The position numbers and the translations under genes are program-made. A stretch of DNA of 13,126 bases, from contig JAOXYB010018428.1 of assembly GCA_028565635.1 (NCBI GenBank), forward strand, positions 5,168 through 18,293. The letters are read 5' to 3'. Source of the stretch: Phoronis ovalis. Its lineage: Eukaryota > Phoronida > Phoronidae. Positions 1-9,853 of the stretch are shown here, in pieces; the first letter of the stretch is position 1, and each line of letters starts with the position of its first letter. The notes under the pieces were generated by a model. That model did no database searches. It was not told the DNA's origin and saw nothing but the letters and a program-made list of their open reading frames with translations.

Positions 1-347
1 TTGGAAAGGATGAAGTTTTGTTGTGATTTCCAAATGTCCGCAAGGCGGTCTCCAGTCTATCATTACGAAAACTTTTTAAAGTTATAAAATGATATGAAAC
101 ATAATCATGCCGCGCAGCGCAAGCAGATATATGATGAAAACATTTGTTTCGACTGAGTTGAATGGGATAAAATTAAGTTTGTCTCTATTCCGTACATTTT
201 GACATACATCGTGCGTTTGCTACACAGGAACACGAACAGGTTAAAATAATAGCTTTTTCCAAAAATCACACACATTCTAATCTAATCTAAAAGTGAGTGT
301 TCGTACATATTAAATAGCCAGTATTCTCAACGTTACAATGTACTTAC
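1..347 (-). other. Intron 4 of the CNBD2-like gene (incomplete)
   Basis: This runs from the GTAAGT donor at 347 to the window edge. I looked for the expected next coding block (RSI-SF-EYP) on the minus strand and did not find it. Bases 1-60 are visibly richer in G and C than the AT-rich flank and may be the edge of a dispersed repeat. Confidence 0.45.
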
Positions 348-409
348 ATGATAAAGTTCCCTTTCGGTTCTTTCCCACGGTACTTTACTTAAGATACGTT
401 TTGTTTCTT
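348..409 (-). CDS. CNBD2: CNBD2-like exon 4 (diagnostic RIL-P-ERT-EL motif)
   Basis: This is a 62-base exon. The acceptor is GAGAATTTCAG ending at 410, and the donor is GTAAGT at 347-342. Two bases complete Glu280, then 20 codons encode residues 281-300 including KRILSKVPWERTERELYH, ending in phase 0. Only this one of the three frames is open across the exon. This stretch is the best evidence for the CNBD2-like call. In the family it is followed by a segment on RSI-SF-EYP and then the cyclic-nucleotide-binding domain, which must lie to the left of this window. Confidence 0.65.
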
Positions 410-3310
410 CTGAAATTCTCATCTACGAAAATACGTCATAAAAAACTGAAATATCTCTTTAAAAGTTTGTGATTGTCAAAAATTAAATTCTTTTTAAAAT
501 TGAAAAAAATTAACTTACAAGTTTTACTTTTTAAATTTTTAATGTGATTCTACTGAATAAAATCAACAATGTCCAGGATTAATTTACACTGCAATAAATA
601 GTAATTCTCACATAGTTTCCCTATTTTCACACTGTTGCTAACCTCTCTGTTTGCCTTAAATTTGCTGGCGTCAAATGCCAAAAACCCGTTTTCACTGTTG
701 ACTTTCCTCTCTTCTTGTTTAAAATTGACTTGTTGTACGAAAGGAGATATGTCGCCGTCGGTTGTGTTTCTAAAATAAAAATAGCAGCTTTACCACACAA
801 TTTTACATTTTTCGATTGAAAACGGGCAACAAAGCAAAAAATACAACTACTGGCGTGAGTTAAGGATCGTTGGAATTGACACTTCTCTTGGCGAAATAGG
901 GACGACAAAAGTTTACTCACAAAATCTCTGAAATCAGAAAGATCAAATGAAAATGTAGTGATAACCAAATGAACTGATCTTCTAATGGATAAGTTAAATC
1001 AAAACGCTAAGGAAGATAAACAATGCCAGATATACACAGAAAAAAAGCTAAACTATAGTAATTTATATCTGTTTTTATACTATCTAAGTGCATTTGCCAA
1101 AATCTTACCGCGTATATGCTATAGCAAGTCTTGCTGAAAATATTGCCATAAAACCAGCAGCTCGAAATTTCCTGCGCACATCTCTCTAAAAAAAATATGA
1201 AAACACGTTTCTTAGCAACCATTTAAAACATCAATTTTACGAGTTTCCAAGCCATTACTAAATATCAGCACTTCATCCCGTAAATATTGCAAGACAAAAT
1301 AAGAACAAGTTATAAAATGTTGCATTTTTTCTCCACGTGATAGACAGATTATACATTTTATATTCTGATATACGACTCAAAGCAAGATCTGGTAAATCCA
1401 ATACATGCTGAAATAAATATGTGGGGGTCGACAAAGTGTGCAAGGTAAGAAGAACAGAATGAAGATCGAGATTTCAGACATCCAGGGCTCATCGAGGCAT
1501 TTTCCACGAATGTTTAGAAGGATAGAGCATTCGAACTATGCTTACTAGAAGAAGCTTTTGGTAAACAAGTGCTGTTGTGGTCATGTAATCAACACAACAC
1601 AATGCATGCATTGAAATTTGAACAGTGCATTATATCCGTATAGCTATTCCTAAAATCAAGCAGGTTCACTACATGGGATTCAACCAGCTACCTTTGATAA
1701 ACCATTTTTTGTTCTTTGAAGGTTTCTGGTGATACCTATCAGCTTTACACATTTCTTAAAGAAAAAACATTTGGTGTAATGATAATGTACGTACTTATGT
1801 AAATCTAGGATAATGATGTAAAAGAAAGAGTTTTATATACTCTAGTTTTAAATAAGTCATGTGCAATTAAGCAGACTAATTCTGCGACAGCATACAAATG
1901 AATTCCCGTCTTCTCATATGAAATATTACAAATATGTTATCGACATTTTATTTTTACTACATTAAAATTCTATAATAAAAACAGCAAACAATAATAAAAG
2001 AACCATTATATACCGAACATTTCCAGTCAATTTCCGACGACTAATTTACTTAATATAAAAACCGTTCTTATTTATGTGTTTACACTGCACACAATGAAAA
2101 GCAAATAATGTATAAACACCTGTGTGTCAGAGCTAGATTTCATAATGACATGCTGTTTATCATATGTGGGTACTTGGTACAAATCAAATAAAAACTAATC
2201 GCAAACTTTCCATTATAATAATCATATCTATCATGTCCCTATGATATTGAAGCGGCTAAGAATTTAATTTGTAGAAAAAAGTGTTGCGTACAAAAGTGTT
2301 GCATTAATTATGATCAATAGTTATTGATCTTAGAATGAAATTACAGACACCGCTTGTATGGAAATTGTTATGAGTGATTTGCTGTGTTGTGTATACAGAA
2401 GTCTTGTAATTATAGACCACTGCAAAGAAATGTACTAATTATTCAATTCATATATTAACTCATGATCAAACTAAAGACAAATAAAACCTCTGAAACAAAT
2501 AAGTTCAAATTTAATTAATTATTAATTATTTTTGTAAATATTTAATACTCTATTAATAAATGTATCCTACTTGGATGTAAAAAGAACGCGAGTGAACTTT
2601 GCCTAAACAGCGTTTTACATATAACGTCTACAGAAACATACGTCACGTCTACAGAAACATACGTCGTCGCTTAAAAGACTAACCTTTATAGTTTTCTCTC
2701 CATCTTCAACGGTTTCGGATTCCTTCATGGGAGATTTTCCACCAAACAATAACGAATTGGCAAATTTTGACATCCGCCTGGACTGTCTTCTGCCATTTAA
2801 GAAGCTTCTTTTTCTTTTGAAAGATTTATTACGCGATTGGTCGAGAGAGCCAACATCGTCCTCATCGGAATCACAAGACTCTTCCTTGGTTTTGCCAATT
2901 TTCATAAATAGTCGGTCAGTAGCAAGAACACTAGTTCGGTTCTGCAGAAAACTAGGTCTTTTATTAAGTACTTTTACCATACGACTACACTGAACAACAT
3001 CACCGAAGTTTTTCATAATGCTCGATTTTCTAGGGGATAAATTCGTGCCAGGTAATTTAGATTCTTCAACTGGCCAACATGGCCGCCAATAGACACTGTT
3101 GTCCATTGGTGGCGTTTTTTTTAATGTTTTTTGCCCAGCAACATCTTTTATATTTCTTATATTACCCGAAAGATTTTCTCCCTTTGCATTTAAATATCTA
3201 CTGCTCTCAAAAACTAGTTTTTTATAGCTTGTAGTTTTTACAGCTTGAAGAATATGCAGATCACGCAAAATGGCTTCTTTAGCATTATGGTTGTCATCTA
3301 CGGCAAGCAT
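348..3310 (-). CDS. CNBD2: CNBD2-like gene, 5' part (four exons, continues past the left edge)
   Basis: Predicted coding join on the minus strand: 3310-2684, 1185-1109, 927-794, 409-348, then a GTAAGT donor and no further exon I can find before the window ends. Phases agree at every junction (0, 2, 1, 0), giving 300 residues. The diagnostic part is residues 271-300: FQSKNVKLC joined to EETKRILSKVPWERTERELYH-type sequence, which resembles what I recall of the region just before the cyclic-nucleotide-binding domain in CNBD2 (an F.xKK-V-E-RIL-P-ERT-EL pattern). Residues 213-231 (RRKFRAAGFMAIFSARLAI) fit the short basic/hydrophobic helix found earlier in that family. CNBD2 proteins bind cAMP and are linked to male germ cells in mammals; the nucleotide-binding fold itself is not in this window. 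The N-terminal 209 residues are not recognisable. Family assignment rests on memory of the pattern, not on a search. Confidence 0.62.
410..793 (-). other. Intron 3 of the CNBD2-like gene
   Basis: This AT-rich stretch lies between the donor at 793 and the acceptor at 410. I tested acceptor/donor pairs near 590-515 on the minus strand (a GCAG acceptor with a GTAAGT donor); every frame between them contains stops. Nothing else is recognised. Confidence 0.5.
794..927 (-). CDS. CNBD2: CNBD2-like exon 3
   Basis: This is a 134-base exon. The acceptor is TTCTGATTTCAG ending at 928, and the donor is GTAAAG starting at 793. Its first base completes Arg235 (CG/A) and its last base begins Glu280 (G/AA). 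It encodes residues 236-279, ending in VARFQSKNVKLC. The frame stays open downstream to a stop at 627, but splicing at 794 gives exact phase agreement with exon 4 and restores the family pattern, so the downstream part is taken as intron. The donor GTAAAG is weaker than the others in this gene. Confidence 0.58.
1109..1185 (-). CDS. CNBD2: CNBD2-like exon 2
   Basis: This is a 77-base exon with a strong acceptor (a run of T then TTTTAG at 1186) and a GTAAGA donor starting at 1108. It enters in phase 0 and leaves after two bases (CG). It encodes residues 210-234, reading RDVRRKFRAAGFMAIFSAR and onwards. Two further AGs follow the acceptor within four bases (AGAGAG). Only the first keeps the family-like frame and the correct phase into exon 3; using the second would give an unrelated Cys-rich reading. 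Confidence 0.6.
1600..1613. repeat. 14-bp perfect palindrome CAATGCATGCATTG
   Basis: The sequence equals its own reverse complement. It lies in intron 1 of the CNBD2-like gene and could be chance or a symmetric protein-binding site. Confidence 0.85.
2624..2665. repeat. Perfect 21-bp tandem duplication beside the exon 1 donor
   Basis: Two identical head-to-tail copies (2624-2644 and 2645-2665) of a unit beginning ACGTCTACAGAAACATACGT. If exon 1 were read through its donor, the repeat would encode a duplicated DVCFCRR peptide. A coding role is unlikely because the splice donor precedes it. Confidence 0.9.
2684..3310 (-). CDS. CNBD2: CNBD2-like exon 1: disordered N-terminal region
   Basis: This exon encodes residues 1-209. 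The start at 3310 is the first Met after an in-frame TAA at about 3343-3341, but an upstream exon spliced into the AG just after this Met (CCGTAG) cannot be excluded. The exon ends at AAG before a GTTAGT donor (2683-2678), phase 0, at Lys209. The open frame continues to a stop at 2615, but those 22 residues are largely made by a 21-bp tandem repeat and look intronic. The protein is rich in Lys, Arg, Ser and Asn with no membrane segment. It has an acidic patch (ESCDSDEDD, 144-152) followed by basic clusters (KRKRS, 165-169; GRRQSRRMSKF, 173-183), which could act as a nuclear localisation signal or phosphorylation region. No known domain is visible. Confidence 0.6.
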
Positions 3311-4368
3311 TGTGTAAAAATTAGAATTATTCGCGTTACTTTAACTTTGTTTCGCTATAAATATATGTGTAAGATTTCGTATCCTACATCTGAAAAAGAA
3401 AACACAAAGTATGTGTATATATTTCATACAAACGTATTTAAAAAATGGGACACGTACCCATTTAAAGAGGAAATAAATTTAGTACTTTAATAGATCAATT
3501 CTAGTTAACTTTAATTTTGTAATAAGTATGTATTTTGCTTTATGTAGGTACATATAGTTAATAAACCCATAATACAGAAAAATTACTATTTGACTGTCAT
3601 AGAGATGAAGATTTGAGAAAAGTAGATGGATTGTATCTAAAGAGTTATTCCACATCCAAATGATTTAATTAGAAAGGTAAATTGAAACGGGATTAAGACA
3701 GCTATATGTTACCTGGAATTAAGTTACCTTTGAATACATCCAAGTACGTGGTTCTCTCTAGTGACTTCTATGGAACTATGTTAAAATCGATCTTGACAAC
3801 ATAAATATTTTTGAATACCGTAAAAAAAGTTCCATTTGAGATCTTCGCAAGCATGAGGTAAATATGTAGTCAATAAACCGAGAAGTCGACACTAATTAAA
3901 TTTGGCTTTAAACATTATTTATTGGTATGGCTCTTAAAAGAAATGTGTTGATTTTATCCACAGCATTACATATTTTAAGTGAAATTTAAATTTATTTAAA
4001 TATGCTAAACTACTGTAATACATACAGTGCGATAAATGTTTTCTGAGTATAGTTTGTTTTTTTATCATTTACACACAGGATATGCGACTTCAATACAAGT
4101 ACACAATGTCTTTCAGCTTAATTTGCTGAATCTATTTAAACGACTACATAAAGGTGCATTTAAATGTTTGATATTTTTCTTAATATCCTATTGTTGACAT
4201 ATTTATACAAGTACACATATGTAAAAAGATAACACACTGACATTTACTTGTCTACTTTTTGTAGAAGTTCAATTGGCTCGAGACGTACATTTTGACCATG
4301 TTTCAACCTTCATATAGATAATATCATATTTATACCAGAATCATGAAAAACTAATCTATATTTTTGGA

Positions 4369-4390
4369 ACAGAGGGGAAAAAACCCCTGT
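4369..4390. repeat. Hairpin with G4/C4 stem and A-rich loop
   Basis: ACAGAGGGG and CCCCTGT flank a six-A loop, forming a stem with one bulged base. It is intergenic with no nearby gene end to explain it. Confidence 0.6.
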
Positions 4391-5644
4391 CTCCTGCTTT
4401 TTATGAGAAAAGTTGAAAACGACAAAAACGGACCCAAATGTACACCAAAAATCTTGACCCTAATTTGCAGTGTATACTTCAAATAAGGACTCGCGTCGAC
4501 CGTAGGTAATATATAATATACCTTTAGGCGTGCAACTCTCATTATTATATTTCGAGCACTAGGATTATCAAAAAAAGTAACTATTTGTTTACTTGGTACT
4601 ATTGCTCACTGTTCATGAACTGATTTCATTATTTCTTATTATTTAATCACCCCAAATGGTTCTTTTCCTTGCTTAATCATTCTGCATCGAGCTCGGTTTT
4701 TTAAATGCTAAAAACATAATAGACACAATATAATAGAGCATGTTTCCAGCGGATGCCCATATTTCCGTTTTGTTTTCTTATTTGAACATATTTATAATTG
4801 TTCATTTGCGTTTTTAAAATATTGGTCCTATTAAAAATTAATTAATATTTGTATATCTACATGTCTATATAGATATCAAAAGCTTATCACAACAGAATTA
4901 GTGCATATTAGACTATTGTATTTGGTGTCGAGAACGGAATTGGTGATTCCACAAAATGCAGGCAAATAAGATCCTATTTTGTTGTCATCTAAGGTGTCTA
5001 AACGAATTAATGGGGGTATTTGAATAATTTAGACCACACGCATACTCTTTTTTGGTAAATGGAAATTAGCAAAACGGGTGGGAGATAAATAAATAACTGT
5101 TTTTCGTCAAAAAGAGAATGGCCGATTTATCCGAGTGGTTAAAAAAATAATAGCTTAAGTCACCAGCAGTGAAAGAGAAACTAAAGGCAAATGAAACATA
5201 TCGTGAAAAGCTAAGTGCATGTATGCCTGAATATATTTTCCAGGGGGCGCTTTTAAAAATTAACTTTCGGTGGCCGTTTTTGATCAGTCGAGAAGCACCT
5301 ACATGTATAAGCAAGGAGCAGCTGATACCCTGATCAAAACATTTTAACCTTAGAACTACACATGTGTCGTAAGTTGTTACAGTTGTTGTACTTAGTTTAA
5401 AACTTCAAATTCTGGTACTAGGTGTCAACAATTTAAAACTGCAAATATCAGAAAAAACACAAAAGCATATGTTTAATTCAATGTCTGTTATCGATTCAAA
5501 TTAAAAGGAAACAATGTTTGTTTCTTTAAACCTTTCTTGAGAAATGCATTCGTGTAGTGAAAATGGCAGATACCGGCATTTGGTAACGTATATGCTTCAA
5601 TATTTAAAATTATAGGAGTCGAGTCGAGTCTGTAATCTCTACAA

Positions 5645-5720
5645 GTTAAAATTCGTTACGTAATGATAGTCCTGCGAGTTATATATCATTCAAACGTACC
5701 AAGGAAATATCCGGGTGTTA
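5645..5720 (+). repeat. Dispersed repeat, copy 1
   Basis: This matches 10207-10270 in the same orientation. Both share a TTCGTT..GTAATGA block, a run resembling ATCAAA.GTAC.AAGG and then A.ATCCGGG.TGTT. Copy 1 has about 12 extra bases in the middle. The divergence suggests an old interspersed element. Confidence 0.55.
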
Positions 5721-6789
5721 CAAATTTTAAAAGCTTAAGTCGAATAACGTTTTTTATCTGATATATTTCTTACATGTATGTACTTTTGTAAAACAAATTT
5801 TGTAAACTAATTTTAGGACGCTGTAATCTATCATCTTTATTTGATTGTTTCTACAAACTCATTATCGAAAAAAAAATGAGATATTAAACCCAAATATTCT
5901 ATCTAAAAACTGCAGATGTATATAGTTTATTTGACCCTGCGCTGATAGTTTCACTGGATTCACCCTCATTGACACATTATCTTGCTGTTTTCATAGTGTT
6001 GATGTTCGTTTTACTTGACATATGACATATGAAATTGTTGTTTTCACAAATTATAAGTGTAAATACCAACTTGTGATTTCGCGGCTCTGCTCACACACTG
6101 AAATGTTTTAAAGATGTCTGATAATACACTTCATTCAATTCTCTCCGACGTATACGTGGTTGCACTGTATTATGTCTAAATACAAAAAAGCAACAGGGCC
6201 AACATTTCTGAGACAGACTCGTGTAGGACCTGTGATCGAAATTAAAGCGAATTGTACGCATTAACTTACATTGTATTAGGTCCGAAACACGATACCTCAA
6301 GTACACGTGCTATAGGCCAGGTGTTCGCACGTACTTGGGAGATAATGATCAAATATCAAATCATACACATTTATAACATTTTATTTACGTGTTTTGCATA
6401 TTATGTTAGCATCCGATGTGGATGCCAGCTGTGAAACATTAACCTACGTTAAACCTTGACGGGCAAGATATCTGTCCCACCCCGCGGTCTGGATTTAGAG
6501 AATTCCGTGTTCCAAAATGCAAAAATCATAATGCTACTTTTAGGCTTAATCCATTGTGTACATAAAAGGAGGCATTTTTTCGCGACTTTACAGAACTATC
6601 CCCTGCTGTGAACCTGGTCTCCTGAGAGTACTAAGTATACATTGGCGCACACAGCAAACTATAATTCAAACCACGCCCCCTAGAAAGCGCTCAATTATGT
6701 ATTTGTTGATCGACCGATGAGGTACCCATTTATAAAATACTTGTTGCTAAAAAAATCGCCAATAAAAGCTAGAGTTTTTGGTGTTCAAA

Positions 6790-6836
6790 GGGGACTCGAG
6801 CCTAGATTTCCGGATTATCAGTTGAGCAAATCGGGC
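6790..6836 (-). repeat. Degraded tRNA-like element, possible SINE remnant
   Basis: On the minus strand there is an A-box-like TTGCTCAACTGA (6829-6818) and a B-box-like GGCTCGAGTCC (6802-6792), each close to the polymerase III consensus. The boxes are about 27 bases apart instead of the usual 40 or more, so it cannot fold as a full tRNA. A tRNA-derived SINE fragment or tRNA pseudogene is the best reading. Confidence 0.4.
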
Positions 6837-7857
6837 TAAGTTACCAATTTCACTAAATCTCTCACTAATTATAAAATACAAAACAGTTAGGAAACTTATG
6901 ATCAAACTTCACAATGACATTATTATTTTTATTTGTCGATATGTACTGTATGACGCGAAATTACTTCGGCATTTTGTTCATTCAATGTTTCAAATATGTG
7001 AAATAACTAATATAATTTATAGTTTAAGAATTTTGGACCAATTTAAGAAACTTACGATTCTGTCAGCATTTCGTGCAAAACAAAATGGCCGTTATTTTTC
7101 GCTTAATGTAGCTAAGAAAGATGTGCGTACGAATGCTAGTTGTAAACTAGTTTACATAACGTTAAATGTTAGCGTCTCACTGAAAGATAAGCGTTAAACT
7201 CAGATAGCACGTACAAAATATAGAAAACACCTGGCCCTTTTGCAGGGAACAGATTTAAAACTTTTAAATAGTGTCTCTAGAATTAAGGGCTGAAAGCGCT
7301 TGATAAAATATGTCACAATTATAATAATTTCTGAGAATTGCCATATCAAAGGGCTTGTTCGATTAAATTTCTTGCAAATTTATAAAATAATCTACACCCA
7401 AGAAATTAGATAAAATATACTCCCACCTGGCCAAAGTACTAAATATAGCGGCCATATTGAGTTTAGAACACAAAAAAACGTCAACATCCGATCGAACAAC
7501 TAATTTGAGATAATAAACTTTATTTTGTTGCAAGATGAATACTACTTCTAAACTAAAATAAATATTTTTACTTTGCATGGATGATTTGCTGTATTTATGA
7601 AAAAATCCGCGAAATCAATTTTTCGCTAAGTGTAAAATATTGAAATTGATATAGAACGCTAAAGAACATGTAAATTCCAACAAAATAGTTATCAGCTCTA
7701 AGTAACCATTTTTGAATGAATTAAATTTCAGTAGGCAAAATCGCATAATGTAGAAATGCTTGTTCTCATTTTCATACTACTTTAATAATGCTCACGTAAT
7801 TTTGTGTCATACTAGTCTAGATGGTAGAATGCATTATCCTGGATTGCGCTGTGAGCA

Positions 7858-7895
7858 TATATATAAAAGATAAACCTTGTCAGTTATTAAGTCTT
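7858..7895 (+). promoter_or_regulatory. TATA-box core promoter of the dispanin gene
   Basis: TATATATAAAAG lies at 7858-7869, with the TATAAAAG core at 7862-7869. An initiator-like TCAGTT follows at 7880-7885, slightly closer than the usual spacing of about 30 bases; transcription could also start near 7890-7895. The downstream stretch has no ATG before a good splice donor, as expected for a 5' UTR exon. By eye I see no interferon-response (GAAA..GAAA) or NF-kB-like element just upstream. Confidence 0.5.
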
Positions 7896-7990
7896 ACACC
7901 AACAATATCAACAACTCTTGGATCAACACCGTTCTTTCCTTTTTTAGAAAACTTTGTAGAAACAGTATACAGCTTCACAAATTATTTAAG
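7882..7990 (+). other. Predicted non-coding first exon (5' UTR) of the dispanin gene
   Basis: This begins at or just after the initiator and ends at TTTAAG before a GTAGGA donor (7991). It contains no ATG. Spliced to the acceptor TTTATTCCAG at 9843-9852, it would give AAGAATG, placing A at -3 of the start codon, a favourable context. The exon is inferred from these agreeing signals only. Confidence 0.45.
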
Positions 7991-8519
7991 GTAGGATAAT
8001 TTATTAAATAATTAAATGCTGGTTTGTTTGCTGCTTTTAAAGGTGTTATTGACTTTATACGAAATTTATAACGCTTTCATTATGGGATATTTTGGTAGAA
8101 AAAACTATGTTTTAGTGCGTATTGTTTGTACATTTTGGGTAAATTATTATATTTTTAGTAAAACGAGTGAGGTAACTAATTTTTAAAAGTTTTTATTCGT
8201 TTTAAAATCACCAAAAGTTAAATTTTAGCATTGTCATTGTTTAGTAACATCATAATGGGATTGCACTGTATTTTTATGCCATAAAGTGCATGCAGTTTAA
8301 CTCTGGCTTTGAACTGATGTAAGAGCAACAGAAGTTAAATTTTAACCCTTTGACTTTGGGTGACTTTGTCTGCTGTACGATTTACGATTTTACCCTGTAT
8401 TTCATCAATTAAAACATTTACCTTTTCTAACTTATTTAGCACTTTAAATATTGTTAACTCGTTTTTGCACCCAATTTCTTTATAGAATTAAAGTGCGACA
8501 TTATAAATAGAAACGCGGA

Positions 8520-8960
8520 CCTGTTTCCTTATTTGATTGAGGGTTTCAAGAAAAAAAAAGAGAGACCTAATTATTCGAGAATTTGAGCCAAATCAGGAAA
8601 AAGAAATCCTTTTCTTTTTCCTTACTAGATTTTGATCTGAAAAAGGAACCATTTCCTTTTTTCCTTATTCGACTTTGATTCTAAAAAGGAAATGAACCAT
8701 CTTATTTTCTTATTCGATTTTGATCCGTATATAAGAAAAAAATTAGTTGTTTTTTTCCTATTTGATTGCGGATTGGAATAAAGAAGAGAGTACCCTAGTA
8801 CGGGTCTTCAGAACTCCATATCTGATCTGACATAAGGAAAAGGGAGATAGATCCTGTTTCCTTATTTGGATTGACCTCGAATTATTCGGCCCGAAATTGG
8901 AGTTCTTAAGACTTCTTGAAATCCTCAGTCGAATAAAGAAAAGGAAAAAGAAAAAAGGAA
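8520..8960. repeat. Cluster of imperfect ~45-bp repeats with complementary CCTT/AAGG ends
   Basis: Units such as TTTTCCTTATTCGACTTTGA start near 8615, 8659, 8705 and 8754, about 44-49 bases apart. Each begins with TTCCTT or similar and closes with AAGGAA or similar, so single units can fold. A perfect hairpin lies at 8595-8622 (AGGAAAAAGAAA, TCCT loop, complementary arm). Inverted copies appear near 8830-8845 and 8934-8958. This may be the body of a non-autonomous mobile element, but I could not define ends or a target-site duplication. Confidence 0.6.
8595..8622. repeat. Perfect 12-bp inverted repeat with 4-base loop
   Basis: AGGAAAAAGAAA at 8595-8606 and its exact complement at 8611-8622 flank TCCT. 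It is a purine/pyrimidine stem inside the repeat cluster. Confidence 0.9.
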
Positions 8961-9853
8961 CACACCTATAAAATAAAATCTTATACATGAAAAGTCAAGT
9001 GCATTAACAACTAAGCTACGAAGGCTGTATATATGCAGATCACTGATTACCACCTCTTTTCGTATCTGTACTAACAGCGCCACCTGTTTTATAATCATAT
9101 AAAAATATTAAACTATAACAAGCTAACGCTACCCAAACCCAAGCCTTCATCCGACTACCCTAAATATACAAGCCTAGAACTATAGACCATGTAGAATTAC
9201 GTTAGTAATCTAACAGCTTTTGGCGTGGATTTCGATACACAGATGCAAGATGGCGAAAACCACGCTTATACAAAGGATAGTTTTGAAATTTATATCGCTA
9301 AGAAAACGTACAAAACATATAGGTTTTGCTGTCTTAAGGGTGAACCTATAATTTCTAATAGTTGGATCGCGCGACAAAAAATGAAATTATTTTCTAGAAA
9401 GTAATGCAGGTATTGAAGAAACTTTTTTGTGTAGTTGCTAAATGCCACGATGTGAAACTTTGGGTACCAGATTTGAAGTTTCATTCGAAAGTCATGGTTT
9501 GCAGTTATGACATTTAAAAAAGTTTTCGTTTCATTTAGGACAATTACTGTCACGGCCATCTTTGCAAGGACAAAACAAATAAAATTTTACAATGGATATT
9601 TCATTCATCAGCCATATGTTTAGTCTTTGACATTTCGCTTATTATCTTTTAATTTGTACTATATTTCTTGTTTTGTTGAACTCTTGTATGCCCTGCACAA
9701 AAACTTGGATAGGTTGTGCAGCCCAAGGTTCGGGACCTTTTGGTCTTATCAGAAACACGCTCCGCGATAAGTAAACCACTGGGAATATATTGTACAATAG
9801 ATATATACATATGTCATTATTGATTTTATGTTTGAAGTTGCCTTTATTCCAGA

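Larger units (their letters stand above)
1186..2683 (-). other. Intron 1 of the CNBD2-like gene
   Basis: This 1498-base intron lies between the GTTAGT donor at 2683 and the TTTTAG acceptor at 1186. It is AT-rich with no coding-like stretch. It contains a perfect 14-bp palindrome (CAATGCATGCATTG, 1600-1613) and, 18 bases inside the donor end, a perfect 21-bp tandem duplication (2624-2665). Confidence 0.5.
3311..7857. other. Intergenic region between divergent genes; no convincing gene
   Basis: This AT-rich stretch of about 4.5 kb lies between the start of the minus-strand CNBD2-like gene and the promoter of the plus-strand dispanin gene. The open frames here (all under 100 codons, for example 6898-7197 plus, 5066-5314 minus, 4351-4542 minus and 7363-7578 minus) have no recognisable domain and none pairs with good splice sites into a longer protein. 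It contains a G4/C4 hairpin at 4369-4390, one copy of a dispersed repeat at 5645-5720 and a degraded tRNA-like element near 6790-6836. An AT-rich TATATTTATAG motif on the minus strand at about 3355-3365 could be a TATA box for the CNBD2-like gene, but this is weak. Confidence 0.5.
7991..9852 (+). other. Predicted dispanin intron 1 (5' UTR intron)
   Basis: This runs from the GTAGGA donor at 7991 to the TTTATTCCAG acceptor ending at 9852. No coding exon is recognised in it on either strand. It holds a cluster of hairpin-prone imperfect repeats (8520-8960) and a tRNA A-box-like end on the minus strand (about 9022-8999). Confidence 0.4.

Noticed and set aside
627-968. Minus-strand 113-codon frame as a separate gene
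   Set aside because: Only 794-927 fits as an exon. The ends carry a splice acceptor and donor, and the flanking residues look like chance.
1007-1222. Minus-strand 71-codon frame
   Set aside because: It overlaps exon 2 of the CNBD2-like gene in another frame. The spliced frame gives the family-like sequence and correct phases; this one does not.
2615-2683. Read-through C-terminus of the minus-strand 231-codon frame
   Set aside because: A good GTTAGT donor precedes it, the tail is mostly a 21-bp tandem repeat, and splicing at 2684 leads in phase to exon 2.
5116-5150. tRNA-like GGCCGA ... CGAGTGGTTAA
   Set aside because: It resembles a Ser/Leu tRNA A-box, but there is an insertion between the parts, no B-box and no acceptor stem nearby.
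6898-7197. Plus-strand 99-codon frame in the intergenic region
   Set aside because: There is no domain, no homologous-looking motif, no supporting splice or promoter signals, and the composition is like the surrounding AT-rich DNA.
9717-9742. B-box-like GGTTCGGGACC with a small hairpin
   Set aside because: There is no A-box at the right distance, so it is probably a chance palindrome.
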